Shown: piece after piece, positions 23,943-32,857 of the stretch
Position numbering within the stretch: the stretch's first letter is position 1
How the letters are laid out: every line of letters begins with the position of its first letter
Notes under the pieces: model-generated
The model's input: only the letters and a program-made list of their open reading frames with translations
What the model was told of the DNA's origin: nothing
Databases searched by the model: none
Assembly: GCA_023395555.1 (NCBI GenBank)
Contig: JAEWYQ010000050.1
Coordinates: forward strand, 1-52,969
DNA length: 52,969 nucleotides
Origin: Bacillota bacterium
GTDB taxonomy: Bacteria > Bacillota > Clostridia > Lachnospirales > Lachnospiraceae
Direction of reading: 5' to 3'
Made by a program: the position numbers and the translations under genes

Positions 23943-24476
23943 ATGCTGATACCCGGTTTTTTGATTTCTATTGTGACCTTCCCCGGTGTGATTATACATG
24001 AGCTGGCACACCAGCTGTTCTGTTATTTGTGCGGGCTGGAGGTCTATGAGGTAAAATATTTTCAATTTAAGAATCCCAGCGGCTATGTGATTCATCAAGC
24101 CTCGGATCAGCCCGGAAAGGTATTTCTGACCTCTATGGGACCCTTTTTTGTGAATACGGTAATCGGACTTTTCATCATTCTGCCGGCTTCCATTGAGGTG
24201 GTTGCCTTTAAGGAATATAATAATATACTGAATCTGGTGCTGGCCTGGCTGGGATTTTCCATATTAATGCATTCCTTTCCCAGCACCGGGGATGCCAAGG
24301 TAATGGTAGATCATATCCTGAGAAATAAAGAGATTGGATTGCTGCCTAAGATTTTAGCCGCACCGTTTATCGGTCTGGTATATGTGGGAGCCATAGGCTC
24401 CGTCTTCTGGCTGGATGCAATCTATGCCGCGGCGGTGGCATTGCTGCTGCCGAATTTAATTATATCTTTTATATAA
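23943..24476 (+). CDS. Putative membrane zinc peptidase (HExxH, DUF3267/M50-like)
   Basis: A 177-residue, mostly hydrophobic protein with about four membrane segments. The zinc-binding motif H19-E-L-A-H23 lies inside the first helix, as in site-2-protease-like and DUF3267-type proteins. A later S-T-G-D-A-K segment (about 120) may provide the third ligand (Asp). Its small size fits a minimal M50-like fold. It is translationally linked to the TPR gene before it (9-nt gap, GGAGGAG site). The natural substrate is unknown; the TPR partner could present it. Confidence 0.72.
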   Translation: MLIPGFLISIVTFPGVIIHELAHQLFCYLCGLEVYEVKYFQFKNPSGYVIHQASDQPGKVFLTSMGPFFVNTVIGLFIILPASIEVVAFKEYNNILNLVLAWLGFSILMHSFPSTGDAKVMVDHILRNKEIGLLPKILAAPFIGLVYVGAIGSVFWLDAIYAAAVALLLPNLIISFI

Positions 24477-24580
24477 CAAAGAATGCGCATTGTTCACTAA
24501 TTATTCTTTCTGGTTTTGGGCAATACTAACGGTGAAAGTTGCTTCCCTGCCTGTGGTTATTGAGAAAGTGAGGGAACAAT

Positions 24581-24985
24581 ATGTACAAAACGCGATTATT
24601 TGTATTAGCAGCCGTAGTAATGGCAGCGATGCCCGGAATTCATCCGGTGGCTGCCATGGCATCCCAGGCACCGGAGCAGACGGAGCAATTGCCGGAGAAG
24701 AATAAGGACCGGAAAGCTAACCGTGCGCTCTTTGAAGAAAAAATGAACAATGCCATTAAGAAATGGGACACTCTGACCATAGACCAGAAGAACGAGGTGT
24801 ATGCTCTCGTAGAAAATGAGATGACGGCACAGGATAAGATTCTGGACAAGCTGACAGACCTTGGCGTAATGGCAAAGGAAGATGCAGTTATGATAAAGAC
24901 GGAACGGATGAACCGTTTGAATAAGATCAGAGAAAGCGGAGAATTTCCGCTTATGAGGCCTAAGGGCTGCAGAAAGCACAAATAA
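24581..24985 (+). CDS. Secreted DUF2680-type small protein
   Basis: A 134-residue protein with a clear signal peptide (MYKTRLFVLAAVVMAAMP, cleavage near residue 27 at A-M-A-S). The mature part is a charged helix pair with the pattern K-W-D-x-L-T-x-D-Q-K-x-E-V-Y and LTDLGVMAKEDA, as in the DUF2680 family of Firmicutes. Function is unknown. GAGGGA precedes the ATG. The 104 nt before it contain no other gene. It stands alone between the zincin and the MATE pump. Confidence 0.7.
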   Translation: MYKTRLFVLAAVVMAAMPGIHPVAAMASQAPEQTEQLPEKNKDRKANRALFEEKMNNAIKKWDTLTIDQKNEVYALVENEMTAQDKILDKLTDLGVMAKEDAVMIKTERMNRLNKIRESGEFPLMRPKGCRKHK

Positions 24986-25090
24986 TAGATGTGAGTCAGA
25001 TGGAAAGCGATTGAAATAACCCCAGGCAGGTAAGGGCTTTCCTGACAAGAATACCTTATTTAAATATCATAAGAAGAAAAGGAATTAACA

Positions 25091-26443
25091 ATGTACGAAC
25101 AGAAGAATCTTGCGAAGGGAAATGTGGCAAAGCAGCTGATTATCTTTGCCATTCCATTTATTATCTCAAATATTATCCAGACTCTGTACAGTGTTGCGGA
25201 TATGGTCATTGTCGGGCAGTTCAACGGGACGGCCAGCATGTCCGGGGTCAATATCGGAGGCCAGGTCACTATGCTGGTTCTCAATGTGGCAATCGGGATC
25301 AGTACGGGCGGGACGATCATGATAGCCCAGTCCGTGGGAGCGGAGAAGACGAAGAAGCTGGAGAAAATCATCGGTACGCTCCTTACCTCTCTGATGGTCA
25401 CGGCGGTGGTTTTGACGGCATTCATGCTGGTGCTGAAGGAGCCGATTCTGCGCATGATCCATACCCCGGAGGAATCCTTTTCCGAGGCAAATGTTTATCT
25501 GATGGTCACTGCCCTGGGAACCGTGTTTATCTTTGGATATAATGCCTTAAGCGCTATTATGCGGGGAATGGGAGACAGCAAAAGCCCGCTGTATTTTGTC
25601 ACCATCGCCTGCATCACCAACATTGTCCTGGATCTGCTTTTGGTAGGAGGCTTCCGCCAGGGAGCCCTGGGAGCGGCAGTTGCAACGATAATATCACAGG
25701 CCTTGAGCATGATATTATGTGTGATCTATCTTCGGAAAAGAAAATTTGTGTTTGACTTTAATATAAAATCCTTCCGGATCGATATGGAACAGATGAAAAA
25801 CATCCTGAAACTGGGGATTCCCCTTACCATTCAGAATCTGATCAGCAATCTTTCCTTCTTATTCATGACAATGCTGGTGAATGTCATGGGAGTGACGGCG
25901 TCTGCGGCGGTAGGAGCGGTAGGCAAGTACAACGGCTTTGCCATTCTTCCGGCAATCGCTATGAATGCGGCCATATCCGCCATGGTGGCCCAGAATATCG
26001 GAGCCCGGCGGGAGGACCGCGCCATTAAAACCATGCTGACGGGAATGGGACTGGCCTATGCAATATCCATCCCGATTTTCATACTGACGGCCATATTTCC
26101 CGGAGAGGTACTGCGTATGTTTGCCCCGGATCCGGAGCTGGTGGCAATCGGTGTCCCGTACCTGAGGATCTTCTCCATTGATTACCTTGTGGTTCCCGTG
26201 GCCTTTTCTCTCATTGGCTTCTTTGTTGGAACCGGGCATACCACCTTCTCCTTATTCAGCAATATCATGTCGGCTCTGGTAATCCGAATTCCCATGGCAT
26301 ACCTGCTGAGTGATGTGGCGGGAATGGGATTGCCGGGTGTGGGCCTGGCGGTTCCTCTGGCCTCCGTCACCACCGTGGTGCTCGGCGCCTTATTCTTTTT
26401 CTCAGGGCGCTGGAGGCGGAGAACGGTGAACATAGAAGAATAA
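25091..26443 (+). CDS. MATE family efflux transporter
   Basis: A 450-residue integral membrane protein of the MATE/MOP family that exports drugs or metabolites by Na+ or H+ antiport. Two six-helix halves are visible with family motifs: NLAKGNVAKQL near the start, GNVAKQLIIFAIP, the SVADMVIVGQFNG segment in helix 1-2, GMGDSKSP in the middle of the first half, and a matching GIPLTIQNL segment in the second half. Length is normal. The stop codon lies inside a hairpin shared with the convergent AraC gene. The substrate is unknown. Confidence 0.9.
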   Translation: MYEQKNLAKGNVAKQLIIFAIPFIISNIIQTLYSVADMVIVGQFNGTASMSGVNIGGQVTMLVLNVAIGISTGGTIMIAQSVGAEKTKKLEKIIGTLLTSLMVTAVVLTAFMLVLKEPILRMIHTPEESFSEANVYLMVTALGTVFIFGYNALSAIMRGMGDSKSPLYFVTIACITNIVLDLLLVGGFRQGALGAAVATIISQALSMILCVIYLRKRKFVFDFNIKSFRIDMEQMKNILKLGIPLTIQNLISNLSFLFMTMLVNVMGVTASAAVGAVGKYNGFAILPAIAMNAAISAMVAQNIGARREDRAIKTMLTGMGLAYAISIPIFILTAIFPGEVLRMFAPDPELVAIGVPYLRIFSIDYLVVPVAFSLIGFFVGTGHTTFSLFSNIMSALVIRIPMAYLLSDVAGMGLPGVGLAVPLASVTTVVLGALFFFSGRWRRRTVNIEE

Positions 26444-26463
26444 CCGGATCAGATCCGGTTATT
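26439..26463. terminator. Convergent hairpin holding both stop codons
   Basis: Bases 26439-26449 pair perfectly with 26453-26463 over CAG (11 bp). The stem contains the TAA of the MATE gene and overlaps the TGA of the AraC gene. It is AT-rich at the base, which could support termination both ways. Confidence 0.65.
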
Positions 26464-27318
26464 GTACATGGAGTATTTTTTTGGGGAAAGCCCCACGGTC
26501 TTGGTAAAGGCCTTCAAGAAAGTGCTATAGTCCAGAAAACCGCACTGCTCGTAGACTTCATTGACGCTGGCACCCTCCGAGAGGAGTGCTTTGGCGATGC
26601 TGATTCTGCGGGCAGTTAAATATTTATTCACCGTAGTTCCGGTGGACTGCTTGAAGATTCGGCAGATAAAGGACTTGCTGAGGAAGAAATGGTCTGCCAG
26701 CTGCTGGATGGTGAGGGGTTCACCGATATTCTGGTTGATGTATTCCAGAATATCATTTACCTGCTGGTCGTACTGGTAATTGAAATCCTCCGTCAGATTC
26801 TCATTTTGCTGGGTTGCATGGAATTCCTTATTGAAGAACACCATCAGCTCGGTAATGGCAATACGCTCCAGGACATCCTCGGCGTATCCGGATAGGCTGG
26901 TAATCTTATGGATATAATACATAAAACGCTGCTGCTGGTTCTTATCCAGGGAAATCCGGTGGCTGAAGCCGGGGCCCCGGTTCAGGAAGCAGTAATCCAG
27001 CTCCGTCGCCGGAGTGGAGATGGAGCGGAGAAAATCGGGGTGAATCGAGATGACGATGCGCTCATGCTCCTCATGGTCAATCTGGGTCAGGTAATGGCTC
27101 TCGTACTGGTTAATAAAAAACAGGTCTCCGGGTTCAATCTTATACGCCTTATTATCGATGAGAAACTGCTTGCCTCCCGAGATGGAGTAATAGATCTCGT
27201 AGCAGTCGTGAATGTGTATATTCATGGTCTTCTCTTCGAAAAATAAATGTGCGATAGCAAAGTACTTATTGGAGATACAGGCATTGATTGCCGATTGACA
27301 GGAGTTGAATTCCTTCAT
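26449..27318 (-). CDS. AraC-family regulator, probable controller of the kdu cluster
   Basis: A 289-residue regulator. The N-terminal half is a cupin-type ligand domain (HIHDCYEIYYSISGG, GDLFFINQYESHY), and the C-terminal 100 residues carry two helix-turn-helix motifs of AraC type (IQQLADHFFLSKSFICRIFK, and SVNEVYEQCGFLDYSTFLKAF). Such proteins bind sugar-derived ligands and activate nearby operons. It is divergent from kduI across 300 bp, the usual arrangement for a local activator of uronate or pectin catabolism. The ligand is unknown. Confidence 0.87.
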   Translation of the reverse strand: MKEFNSCQSAINACISNKYFAIAHLFFEEKTMNIHIHDCYEIYYSISGGKQFLIDNKAYKIEPGDLFFINQYESHYLTQIDHEEHERIVISIHPDFLRSISTPATELDYCFLNRGPGFSHRISLDKNQQQRFMYYIHKITSLSGYAEDVLERIAITELMVFFNKEFHATQQNENLTEDFNYQYDQQVNDILEYINQNIGEPLTIQQLADHFFLSKSFICRIFKQSTGTTVNKYLTARRISIAKALLSEGASVNEVYEQCGFLDYSTFLKAFTKTVGLSPKKYSMYNNRI

Positions 27319-27624
27319 CGCCTTATTCCTTTCTATGTATTATTCAAATCGGTTATTATTCAAGCGGACCCGATACGATCCGGCTGCTTTTGCTGATTCC
27401 GGTCATGTATAAGGATATTCTATCATTAGTGTTCAATAAATTCAATATTTTTAATAACAAACGACAGGAAAAAGAAAATATGTTATGATAGAATTACAGT
27501 ATCGGATACCCTGGCAGCAATTTAATAAAGCATTTTGAAGGGATTTGCACCGATGAAGCAACGAGAGCGCGAACGAACAGTAACCATAGACGATGAATTA
27601 TATGTTTAAGAAAGGATGATTATC
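27319..27624 (+). promoter_or_regulatory. Divergent control region, AraC gene / kduI
   Basis: Around 300 bp without a gene. A possible kduI promoter has -35 ACGACA at 27461-27466 and -10 TATGAT at 27484-27489 (17-bp spacer). AT-rich near-repeats TTCAATAAA / TTCAATATT at about 27433-27450 lie upstream and are candidate AraC sites. A small reading frame (27553-27609, 18 codons) ends just before the kduI ribosome binding site; it may be chance. Confidence 0.5.
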
Positions 27625-28452
27625 ATGGAATTAAGGACAGCAGTATCCCCCAAGGACGTGAAGCATTATACTACAGAGCAGCTGAGAGAAGAATTTTTAG
27701 TACAGAGCTTGTTTGTACCCGGCGAGATTAAGACGGTGTACAGCCATATTGACCGCATTATTATCGGAGCGGCAGTGCCCGTTACCCCTCTGACCCTGAC
27801 AGCCGGAGAGGAGATCCGGGCGAAGTATTTCCTGGAGAGAAGAGAGCTGGGCATCATCAATATCGGCGGAAGAGGCACCGTGACGGTGGACGGAACGGAG
27901 TACACCCTGGAATATAAGGATGGCATGTATATTGGAATGGGTTCTAAGGACATTGTATTTGCCAGTGAGGACGGGAAGAACCCCGCATTATTCTATTTCA
28001 ACAGCGCGCCGGCTCATAAGACCTATCCTACCGTGCATATCAAGCCGGAGAATTGTGTGAATGTGGAGCTGGGAGCTCTGGAATCCTCCAATCACAGAGT
28101 GATCACCAAATATATTCTGCCGGGACAGGTGGAGAGCTGCCAGTTAGTGATGGGAATGACCAAGTTAAAGCCCGGCAGCGTATGGAATACCATGCCCTGC
28201 CATACCCATGACAGAAGAATGGAGGTTTATCTCTATTTCGAGATGCCGGAGGATGCTCTGGTATTCCACTATATGGGCGAGCCCACCCAGACAAGGCACA
28301 TTGTTATGAGAAACCGGGATATCGTGATTTCCCCCAGCTGGTCCATCCATTCCGGCTGCGGCACCCAGGCTTATACCTTTATCTGGGGTATGGTCGGAGA
28401 AAACCAGGATTTCGATGATATGGATGCAGTTGCAATGAAGGATCTTGCGTAA
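27625..28452 (+). CDS. kduI: 5-dehydro-4-deoxy-D-glucuronate isomerase
   Basis: A 275-residue KduI, which converts 4-deoxy-L-threo-5-hexosulose uronate (from pectin, or from unsaturated uronates of host glycans) to 2,5-diketo-3-deoxygluconate. The zinc-cupin ligands are visible: CHTHDRRMEVYLYFE (H-x-H and Glu) and WSIHSGCG (His). Sequence features such as NIGGRGTVTVDG and GMGSKDIVF match the family, and the length is right. I start at ATG 27625, behind AAAGG at 27611-27615; ATG 27616 has no room for a site. It is the first gene of a three-gene cluster ending in kduD. Confidence 0.95.
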   Translation: MELRTAVSPKDVKHYTTEQLREEFLVQSLFVPGEIKTVYSHIDRIIIGAAVPVTPLTLTAGEEIRAKYFLERRELGIINIGGRGTVTVDGTEYTLEYKDGMYIGMGSKDIVFASEDGKNPALFYFNSAPAHKTYPTVHIKPENCVNVELGALESSNHRVITKYILPGQVESCQLVMGMTKLKPGSVWNTMPCHTHDRRMEVYLYFEMPEDALVFHYMGEPTQTRHIVMRNRDIVISPSWSIHSGCGTQAYTFIWGMVGENQDFDDMDAVAMKDLA

Positions 28453-28561
28453 TTGTACGCTGAGTCGGAGCGCGGATATTGAGGCAGAAGGAGCAGCCTA
28501 TCACAAAGCAGGTAACGGCCCTATAGAGGAAAGGCCGATAATCTGCCGGGAGGAGAAGGAT

Positions 28562-29368
28562 ATGGAACTGACAATTGAGATAGTGGACCGTGAGGGCAAT
28601 GTCCTTGCGCAAAGCAGCGGTTCGGAAGAAGCGGGGCTGGTCTATTCCGGGGAGTACCGGGAGGGAGATCAGATCCGCATCCGCAGCACGGAAAAGAAGG
28701 CATATCTGATGGTTCAGGCCGATGATGCCCTGGGCAGTGCCTTCCTCTATCTGACCGACGGGAAGATATGCTATCCTATTCCCTTCGGGGAGAAGAGGAG
28801 AGCCTATTCTCCCAAGGTGTTCACCGGAAGCCTGCATTATCTGTGGGCGAGAAAGGCAACCCCGGAGGAGGTGTCCTCTTACCGGAATCTGGCACTCAAT
28901 ATAATGGATCAGCATGAAGCGGAGGGGGTATTCCCCCATGCTGCGGCCAATGTGGAGACCCGCGGAGAATCTGTTTTTGCCGCGAGAAATGCCATTGACG
29001 GAGTGAGGGAGAACCGCTCCCACGGGGACTGGCCTTACCAATCCTGGGGCATCAACCGTCAGGAGGATGCCAGAATGAGAGTGGATTTTGGCAGAGAGGT
29101 TGTGATTGACAAAATCCTACTCTACACCAGAGCCGACTTTCCTCATGACAACTGGTGGCAGCAGGTTACCCTATGCTTCAGTGACGGAACAAGCCGGTTG
29201 TGGAAGATGGAGAAATCGAGGGAGGCTCATATCCTGGAGCTGGACAGGAAGGAAGTCCGCTGGGTGGAGCTGTGTGAGCTGATTAAATCGGAAGACCCTT
29301 CCCCCTTCCCCGCATTGACACAGATTGAGATATATGGTACAGAAAGTGAAACGGAACAGGCTATTTAG
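28562..29368 (+). CDS. Uncharacterised protein with discoidin-like C-terminal domain, in kdu cluster
   Basis: A 268-residue cytoplasmic protein without signal peptide. The N-terminal half is beta-rich (VDREGNVLAQS, SGEYREGDQIRI). The C-terminal half (about residues 115-260) resembles an F5/8 type C (discoidin-like) carbohydrate-binding domain: ARNAIDGVRENRSHG, PYQSWGINRQED, MRVDFGREVVIDKILLYTR and WVELCEL. It stands between kduI and kduD with 109 nt before and 34 nt after it, so it should take part in uronate metabolism. A catalytic role is not evident. The start at ATG 28562 follows AGGAGAAGG; the frame extends upstream to overlap the kduI end but without a site. Confidence 0.65.
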   Translation: MELTIEIVDREGNVLAQSSGSEEAGLVYSGEYREGDQIRIRSTEKKAYLMVQADDALGSAFLYLTDGKICYPIPFGEKRRAYSPKVFTGSLHYLWARKATPEEVSSYRNLALNIMDQHEAEGVFPHAAANVETRGESVFAARNAIDGVRENRSHGDWPYQSWGINRQEDARMRVDFGREVVIDKILLYTRADFPHDNWWQQVTLCFSDGTSRLWKMEKSREAHILELDRKEVRWVELCELIKSEDPSPFPALTQIEIYGTESETEQAI

Positions 29369-29402
29369 GTAAATTTCAGATGAAATAAAAGGAGGAAGCA
29401 CA

Positions 29403-30200
29403 ATGAGTCAGATTATGGAACGTTTTTCCCTGAAGGGGAAGGTTGCTTTAATTACCGGAGGTTCTTACGGAATCGGCTTTTCCATTGCTGTTGCCTATGC
29501 GGAGGCAGGGGCGGCTATCTGCTTTAATGATATTAACCAGGAGATGGTGGATAAAGGTCTGAAGGCTTATGAGGAACTGGGGATTAAGGCGCATGGTTAT
29601 GTATGTGACGTAACCGATGAGGATGGAGTCAACCAGCTGGCGGCAAAGATTGAGCAGGAAGTAGGTGTGATTGATATCCTTGTGAACAATGCGGGAATCA
29701 TCAAGCGTATTCCTATGACGGAGATGACTGCTGCGGATTTCCGCAAGGTTATTGATGTTGACCTGAATGCTCCCTTTATCGTGTCCAAGGCGGTAATTCC
29801 CAGCATGATTAAGAAGGGACACGGCAAGATTATTAACATCTGCTCCATGATGAGCGAGCTGGGCCGTGAGACGGTGTCTGCCTATGCAGCTGCCAAGGGC
29901 GGTTTGAAGATGCTGACCAAGAACATCTGCTCGGAATACGGAGCTTATAACATCCAGTGCAACGGCATTGGACCCGGATATATTGAGACACCTCAGACAG
30001 CACCCCTGCGCGTACCTGGCAATCCGTTTAATGAGTTCATTATTGCCAAGACTCCGGCAGGAAGATGGGGCAGGACCGAGGATCTGACCGGGCCGGCAAT
30101 TTTCCTGGCCTCCGATGCTTCTGATTTTGTAAACGGCCATATTCTGTATGTGGACGGCGGTATCCTGGCTTACATTGGTAAGCAGCCTGCCAACGACTAA
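29403..30200 (+). CDS. kduD: 2-dehydro-3-deoxy-D-gluconate 5-dehydrogenase (SDR)
   Basis: A 265-residue short-chain dehydrogenase. The NAD(P) motif is TGGSYGIG (about residues 18-25), the structural motif NNAG is at about 96, and the catalytic set Ser...Tyr-x-x-x-Lys lies in SMMSELGRETVSAYAAAKGG. In this cluster it should reduce 2,5-diketo-3-deoxygluconate to 2-keto-3-deoxygluconate, the step after KduI; gluconate 5-dehydrogenase activity is the close alternative. AAAGGAGG precedes the ATG. A terminator follows 31 nt after the stop. Confidence 0.92.
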   Translation: MSQIMERFSLKGKVALITGGSYGIGFSIAVAYAEAGAAICFNDINQEMVDKGLKAYEELGIKAHGYVCDVTDEDGVNQLAAKIEQEVGVIDILVNNAGIIKRIPMTEMTAADFRKVIDVDLNAPFIVSKAVIPSMIKKGHGKIINICSMMSELGRETVSAYAAAKGGLKMLTKNICSEYGAYNIQCNGIGPGYIETPQTAPLRVPGNPFNEFIIAKTPAGRWGRTEDLTGPAIFLASDASDFVNGHILYVDGGILAYIGKQPAND

Positions 30201-30230
30201 GGAATTGGTTTATCAGTTTTTATAACAGTG

Positions 30231-30264
30231 AAAGGCAGCTTCTGGTTGATCCAGGCTGCTTTTT
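30231..30264 (+). terminator. Terminator of the kdu cluster
   Basis: GCAGC (30235-30239) and CTGG (30242-30245) pair with CCAG (30251-30254) and GCTGC (30255-30259) over TTGAT, followed by TTTTT. Confidence 0.85.
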
Positions 30265-30525
30265 CGCGTATAATATAAGCTATGGGAACAACTGCACCTG
30301 TAGTACACCACGATTACAGGAACATGCATTATGTTCATTTGAATGTTAGACAGGCGAGGGTAGGCTGTGAGATGGATAGCGATATCCTCCTATTCACCGC
30401 ATTAGCGTAAAGAGGCCTTTTTCTATGGGAAGTATATATTTGGGGGAGAAAGAGTTCATGTGAAGGTGGCTATTGAGGCGTATTCACATGAGGGAAATGA
30501 TAGGTGATAGAGAGGAGAATGTATT
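30265..30525. other. Intergenic remainder after the kdu terminator
   Basis: No gene seen. At about 30299-30340 there is a degenerate relative of the palindromic unit at 21672/21741 (shared TACAGGAACATGC). A 9-bp inverted repeat TCATGTGAA (30456-30464) / TTCACATGA (30483-30491) lies upstream of the next gene, and GAGAGGAG is its ribosome binding site. Confidence 0.5.
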
Positions 30526-30936
30526 ATGTGGCAATGTCCTGAATGCGGACGGGAATTTAAAAGTACCAACCAGAATCATTTTTGCAGTACGGTGCCGGAG
30601 ACCATTGATACCTATATTGCCGGACAGCAGGAGGAGGTTAGGCCGTTTTTGAACCAAGTTCGGGATACGCTGCGGGGTGCACTGCCCTCTGCCCAGGAGC
30701 GTATCTCGTGGAGGATGCCGACCTACTGGCAGAAACAGAATATCATTCATTTTGCGGCGTTTAAAAATCACCTTGGGCTGTATCCGGGAGATAAGGGCGT
30801 GGAGCATTTTCGGGACAGGCTTACGGAATACAAGACAAGCAAGGGCGCGATACAGTTTCCTTACAGCAAGCCGCTGCCGCTGGAGCTGATAGCCGAAATA
30901 GCACAGTGGTGCTATCTTACGGGAAATCATCACTGA
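30526..30936 (+). CDS. DUF1801 (YdhG-like) protein with N-terminal zinc-binding segment
   Basis: A 136-residue protein. The first 25 residues contain WQCPECGREF and a later HFC, a zinc-ribbon-like start. The rest matches the DUF1801 fold (frataxin-like), with the hallmarks WRMPTYWQKQNIIHFAAFKNHLGLYPG and GAIQFPYSKPLP. Such proteins are small cytoplasmic proteins of unclear role, some linked to iron. It follows a GAGAGGAG site. The next gene is only 50 nt away. Confidence 0.75.
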   Translation: MWQCPECGREFKSTNQNHFCSTVPETIDTYIAGQQEEVRPFLNQVRDTLRGALPSAQERISWRMPTYWQKQNIIHFAAFKNHLGLYPGDKGVEHFRDRLTEYKTSKGAIQFPYSKPLPLELIAEIAQWCYLTGNHH

Positions 30937-30986
30937 CAGGAAACCGCTGAGAAGGAGCGGCTGGGAAGGAGCCGGAGGGTGGGTTT

Positions 30987-31631
30987 ATGATTAAGGTTAG
31001 GATCAAGCTGACAGATGTGGATTATGAACAGATTGCGGAGCGGTTTATTCCGGATGCCCTTGAGAGAGCATCGGATAGTGACAATATTGCAATGAAGCTG
31101 GCGGGAAGGCTGCTGGTGAAGGACGGGGAGACCAGCCCTCTGGCTAAGGGAATGCTGGGGCTGTTTCCGAAGCAGACGAAGGATATGGCTGCATATCATC
31201 TGATCGTGCGGAACCTGGATCGTCTGCGGGAAGGAATGACCCATGCCTTGGCGAGGGAGATGCCGGGAATGCACATAGCGACCATGAAGGCATTGAATAC
31301 GGAGGAAAATATGTATGATGTCATCCAGCTGGAGCTGGTCATGGGGGAGATTAACTATGAGCTGGTATTGGAGCATCTGATACGCAGATTTCTGGAGGGC
31401 ATGGCACAGAAGCCGGATAAATCCGGGGAGCTGGCTATGCTGTTCCTGGCAGTGGATGGGGTGGCAGGCAGAATGGCTGCGGCATTTGATTCTCTTTCCC
31501 AGGAAGAAAAGGACCGCCTTCTGGTTCGAATCCTTTCCATCTACCGGGAGGAGATTACGGAGGGCGTGAATGAAGGCTTCCGAAAACAGAAGATTACTGC
31601 AAAGGTGGCAGAAATGAAGTTCCGGGGATAG
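30987..31631 (+). CDS. Hypothetical protein, 214 residues
   Basis: No family recognised. The N-terminal 120 residues contain a beta-start (IKVRIKLTDVDYEQIAERF) followed by helices. The C-terminal part is helical and charged, with KKxxITAKVAEMKF-like ends. No signal peptide or membrane helix. It starts at ATG 30987 behind GGAGGGT and lies 50 nt after the DUF1801 gene, so co-transcription is likely. Nothing in the sequence gives a catalytic motif. Confidence 0.65.
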   Translation: MIKVRIKLTDVDYEQIAERFIPDALERASDSDNIAMKLAGRLLVKDGETSPLAKGMLGLFPKQTKDMAAYHLIVRNLDRLREGMTHALAREMPGMHIATMKALNTEENMYDVIQLELVMGEINYELVLEHLIRRFLEGMAQKPDKSGELAMLFLAVDGVAGRMAAAFDSLSQEEKDRLLVRILSIYREEITEGVNEGFRKQKITAKVAEMKFRG

Positions 31632-31710
31632 TGTGCATCGCTGCTTATTTTGCCATCCACCACTGTATTGCCATTCACGATATTACCGGCGTTGCCGGCA
31701 GTCGGCATGG

Positions 31711-32619
31711 CTAGTATTTGCCCGGGGTCTGCAAGACAGAGATGGGATAATAGAGCTCGCACTCGCAGTATTGCTTGTTGCATCGGGAATATGGGATATA
31801 TTCAAAGTGAAAGTCTTCCTCCAGATGAAACTCCACGGTAGGCATCCACACCTCGTTGACGTACTGCCAGATGGATTTTAAGGTCTTGGAGGAAATCTCT
31901 TCGGGCCGGTGAGGCCCCATGTAGGTGAAGACACCGTATTTATGGGCTTTGATATGCTTTACCGCCATATCGGGAGGGATAATGCTGCTGTCATTGACCT
32001 CGATGGACGGAAGATAACGGGTATAGCCTGCATTACAGCCGGAATGCAGGGTGAGCCCGATATAGGCATCCTTCTCCGTGGGATTCATGACCCGGTGCCG
32101 GTGGTTATAAAAGAAGTCATTGCCGTAGTAATTTGAGATCTGTGTCTGCAGATTTTCCTCAATTCCCACCAGGTATTCCAGCCCGGCAACCGTAAAGGCG
32201 GGGCGTACGGTAATGGAGCGGAAGAAGATCAGACCCTCTCCGGCACAGTCCATGAAATCGGCATTAAAGCGGTCCAGAATCTTTACGGGCACCGGCTTGC
32301 GGCGCCATTTGGCGGGAGTGGTATGATAAGCCTCCTTGAAGACCCGGTTATAGGCGCGTTCACTTCCGAAGGAATATTTGGAGGCGATGAAATCAATGCT
32401 GCAGCGTTCATTCAGCAGATCTCCCAGGGACAGGGCGATACGGCGCAGTCTCACATACTCCATCAGTCCGGTGGCGGTAGCTCCTTTCCAGATGCGAAGC
32501 AGATGGAATTTGGAAATATTCACATTTTCGGATATGACGTCCAGATTAATCGGCTCTAAAATATTGTCTTCGATAAATTCTGTTGTGTTCTTAATAATCT
32601 CCAAAAGATAATTATCCAT
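31711..32619 (-). CDS. AraC-type regulator with GyrI-like ligand domain
   Basis: A protein of about 302 residues: an N-terminal AraC-type DNA-binding domain (VISENVNISKFHLLRIWKG, FIASKYSFGSERAYNRVFKE) joined to a C-terminal GyrI-like effector-binding domain (about residues 145-300). Such Rob/BmrR-like proteins sense hydrophobic drugs or small molecules. The longer frame to TTG 32712 is unlikely to be translated, because a good promoter (-35 at 32707-32712, -10 at 32684-32689, minus strand) lies inside it. ATG 32619 is therefore my start. It is divergent from the nucleotidyltransferase gene, across an inverted repeat that could be its operator. Confidence 0.8.
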   Translation of the reverse strand: MDNYLLEIIKNTTEFIEDNILEPINLDVISENVNISKFHLLRIWKGATATGLMEYVRLRRIALSLGDLLNERCSIDFIASKYSFGSERAYNRVFKEAYHTTPAKWRRKPVPVKILDRFNADFMDCAGEGLIFFRSITVRPAFTVAGLEYLVGIEENLQTQISNYYGNDFFYNHRHRVMNPTEKDAYIGLTLHSGCNAGYTRYLPSIEVNDSSIIPPDMAVKHIKAHKYGVFTYMGPHRPEEISSKTLKSIWQYVNEVWMPTVEFHLEEDFHFEYIPYSRCNKQYCECELYYPISVLQTPGKY

Positions 32620-32683
32620 ATTGAGACCATCCGTCACTGCCCTTACGGGGCATTTTTTTGTGCTGCTTTGTGATGATTGCTCC

Positions 32684-32712
32684 ATTATAGCATGAGTATT
32701 TTTAATGAACAA
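32684..32712 (-). promoter_or_regulatory. Promoter of the AraC-GyrI regulator
   Basis: Reading the minus strand: -35 TTGTTC (32712-32707), 17-bp spacer, -10 TATAAT (32689-32684). It places the transcript start downstream of the longer in-frame starts. Confidence 0.75.
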
Positions 32713-32801
32713 CAGTTTGGGGAAGAAATATCAGATTAGCAATTTCTGTCCTGTTTTTACCCTTAGTACAGCAATTTTTGTCCCCATTTTTTGCGGAGGA
32801 T

Positions 32802-32829
32802 GGTTATAATGTCGACAGACATTATAACC
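32802..32829. promoter_or_regulatory. 12-bp inverted repeat, probable operator
   Basis: GGTTATAATGTC (32802-32813) and GACATTATAACC (32818-32829) are perfect complements over GACA. Each arm contains a -10-like TATAAT. It lies 29 bp before the nucleotidyltransferase start and between two divergent genes, so a regulator, perhaps the AraC-GyrI protein, could bind it. Confidence 0.6.
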
Positions 32830-32857
32830 TTAAAATACTATAGCAGGAGGTAAATTC

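Noticed and set aside
27553..27609. An 18-codon frame just before kduI, a possible leader peptide
   Set aside because: It has a modest GAAGGG site and a stop beside the kduI ribosome binding site, but no codon run or attenuator that would support a leader role.
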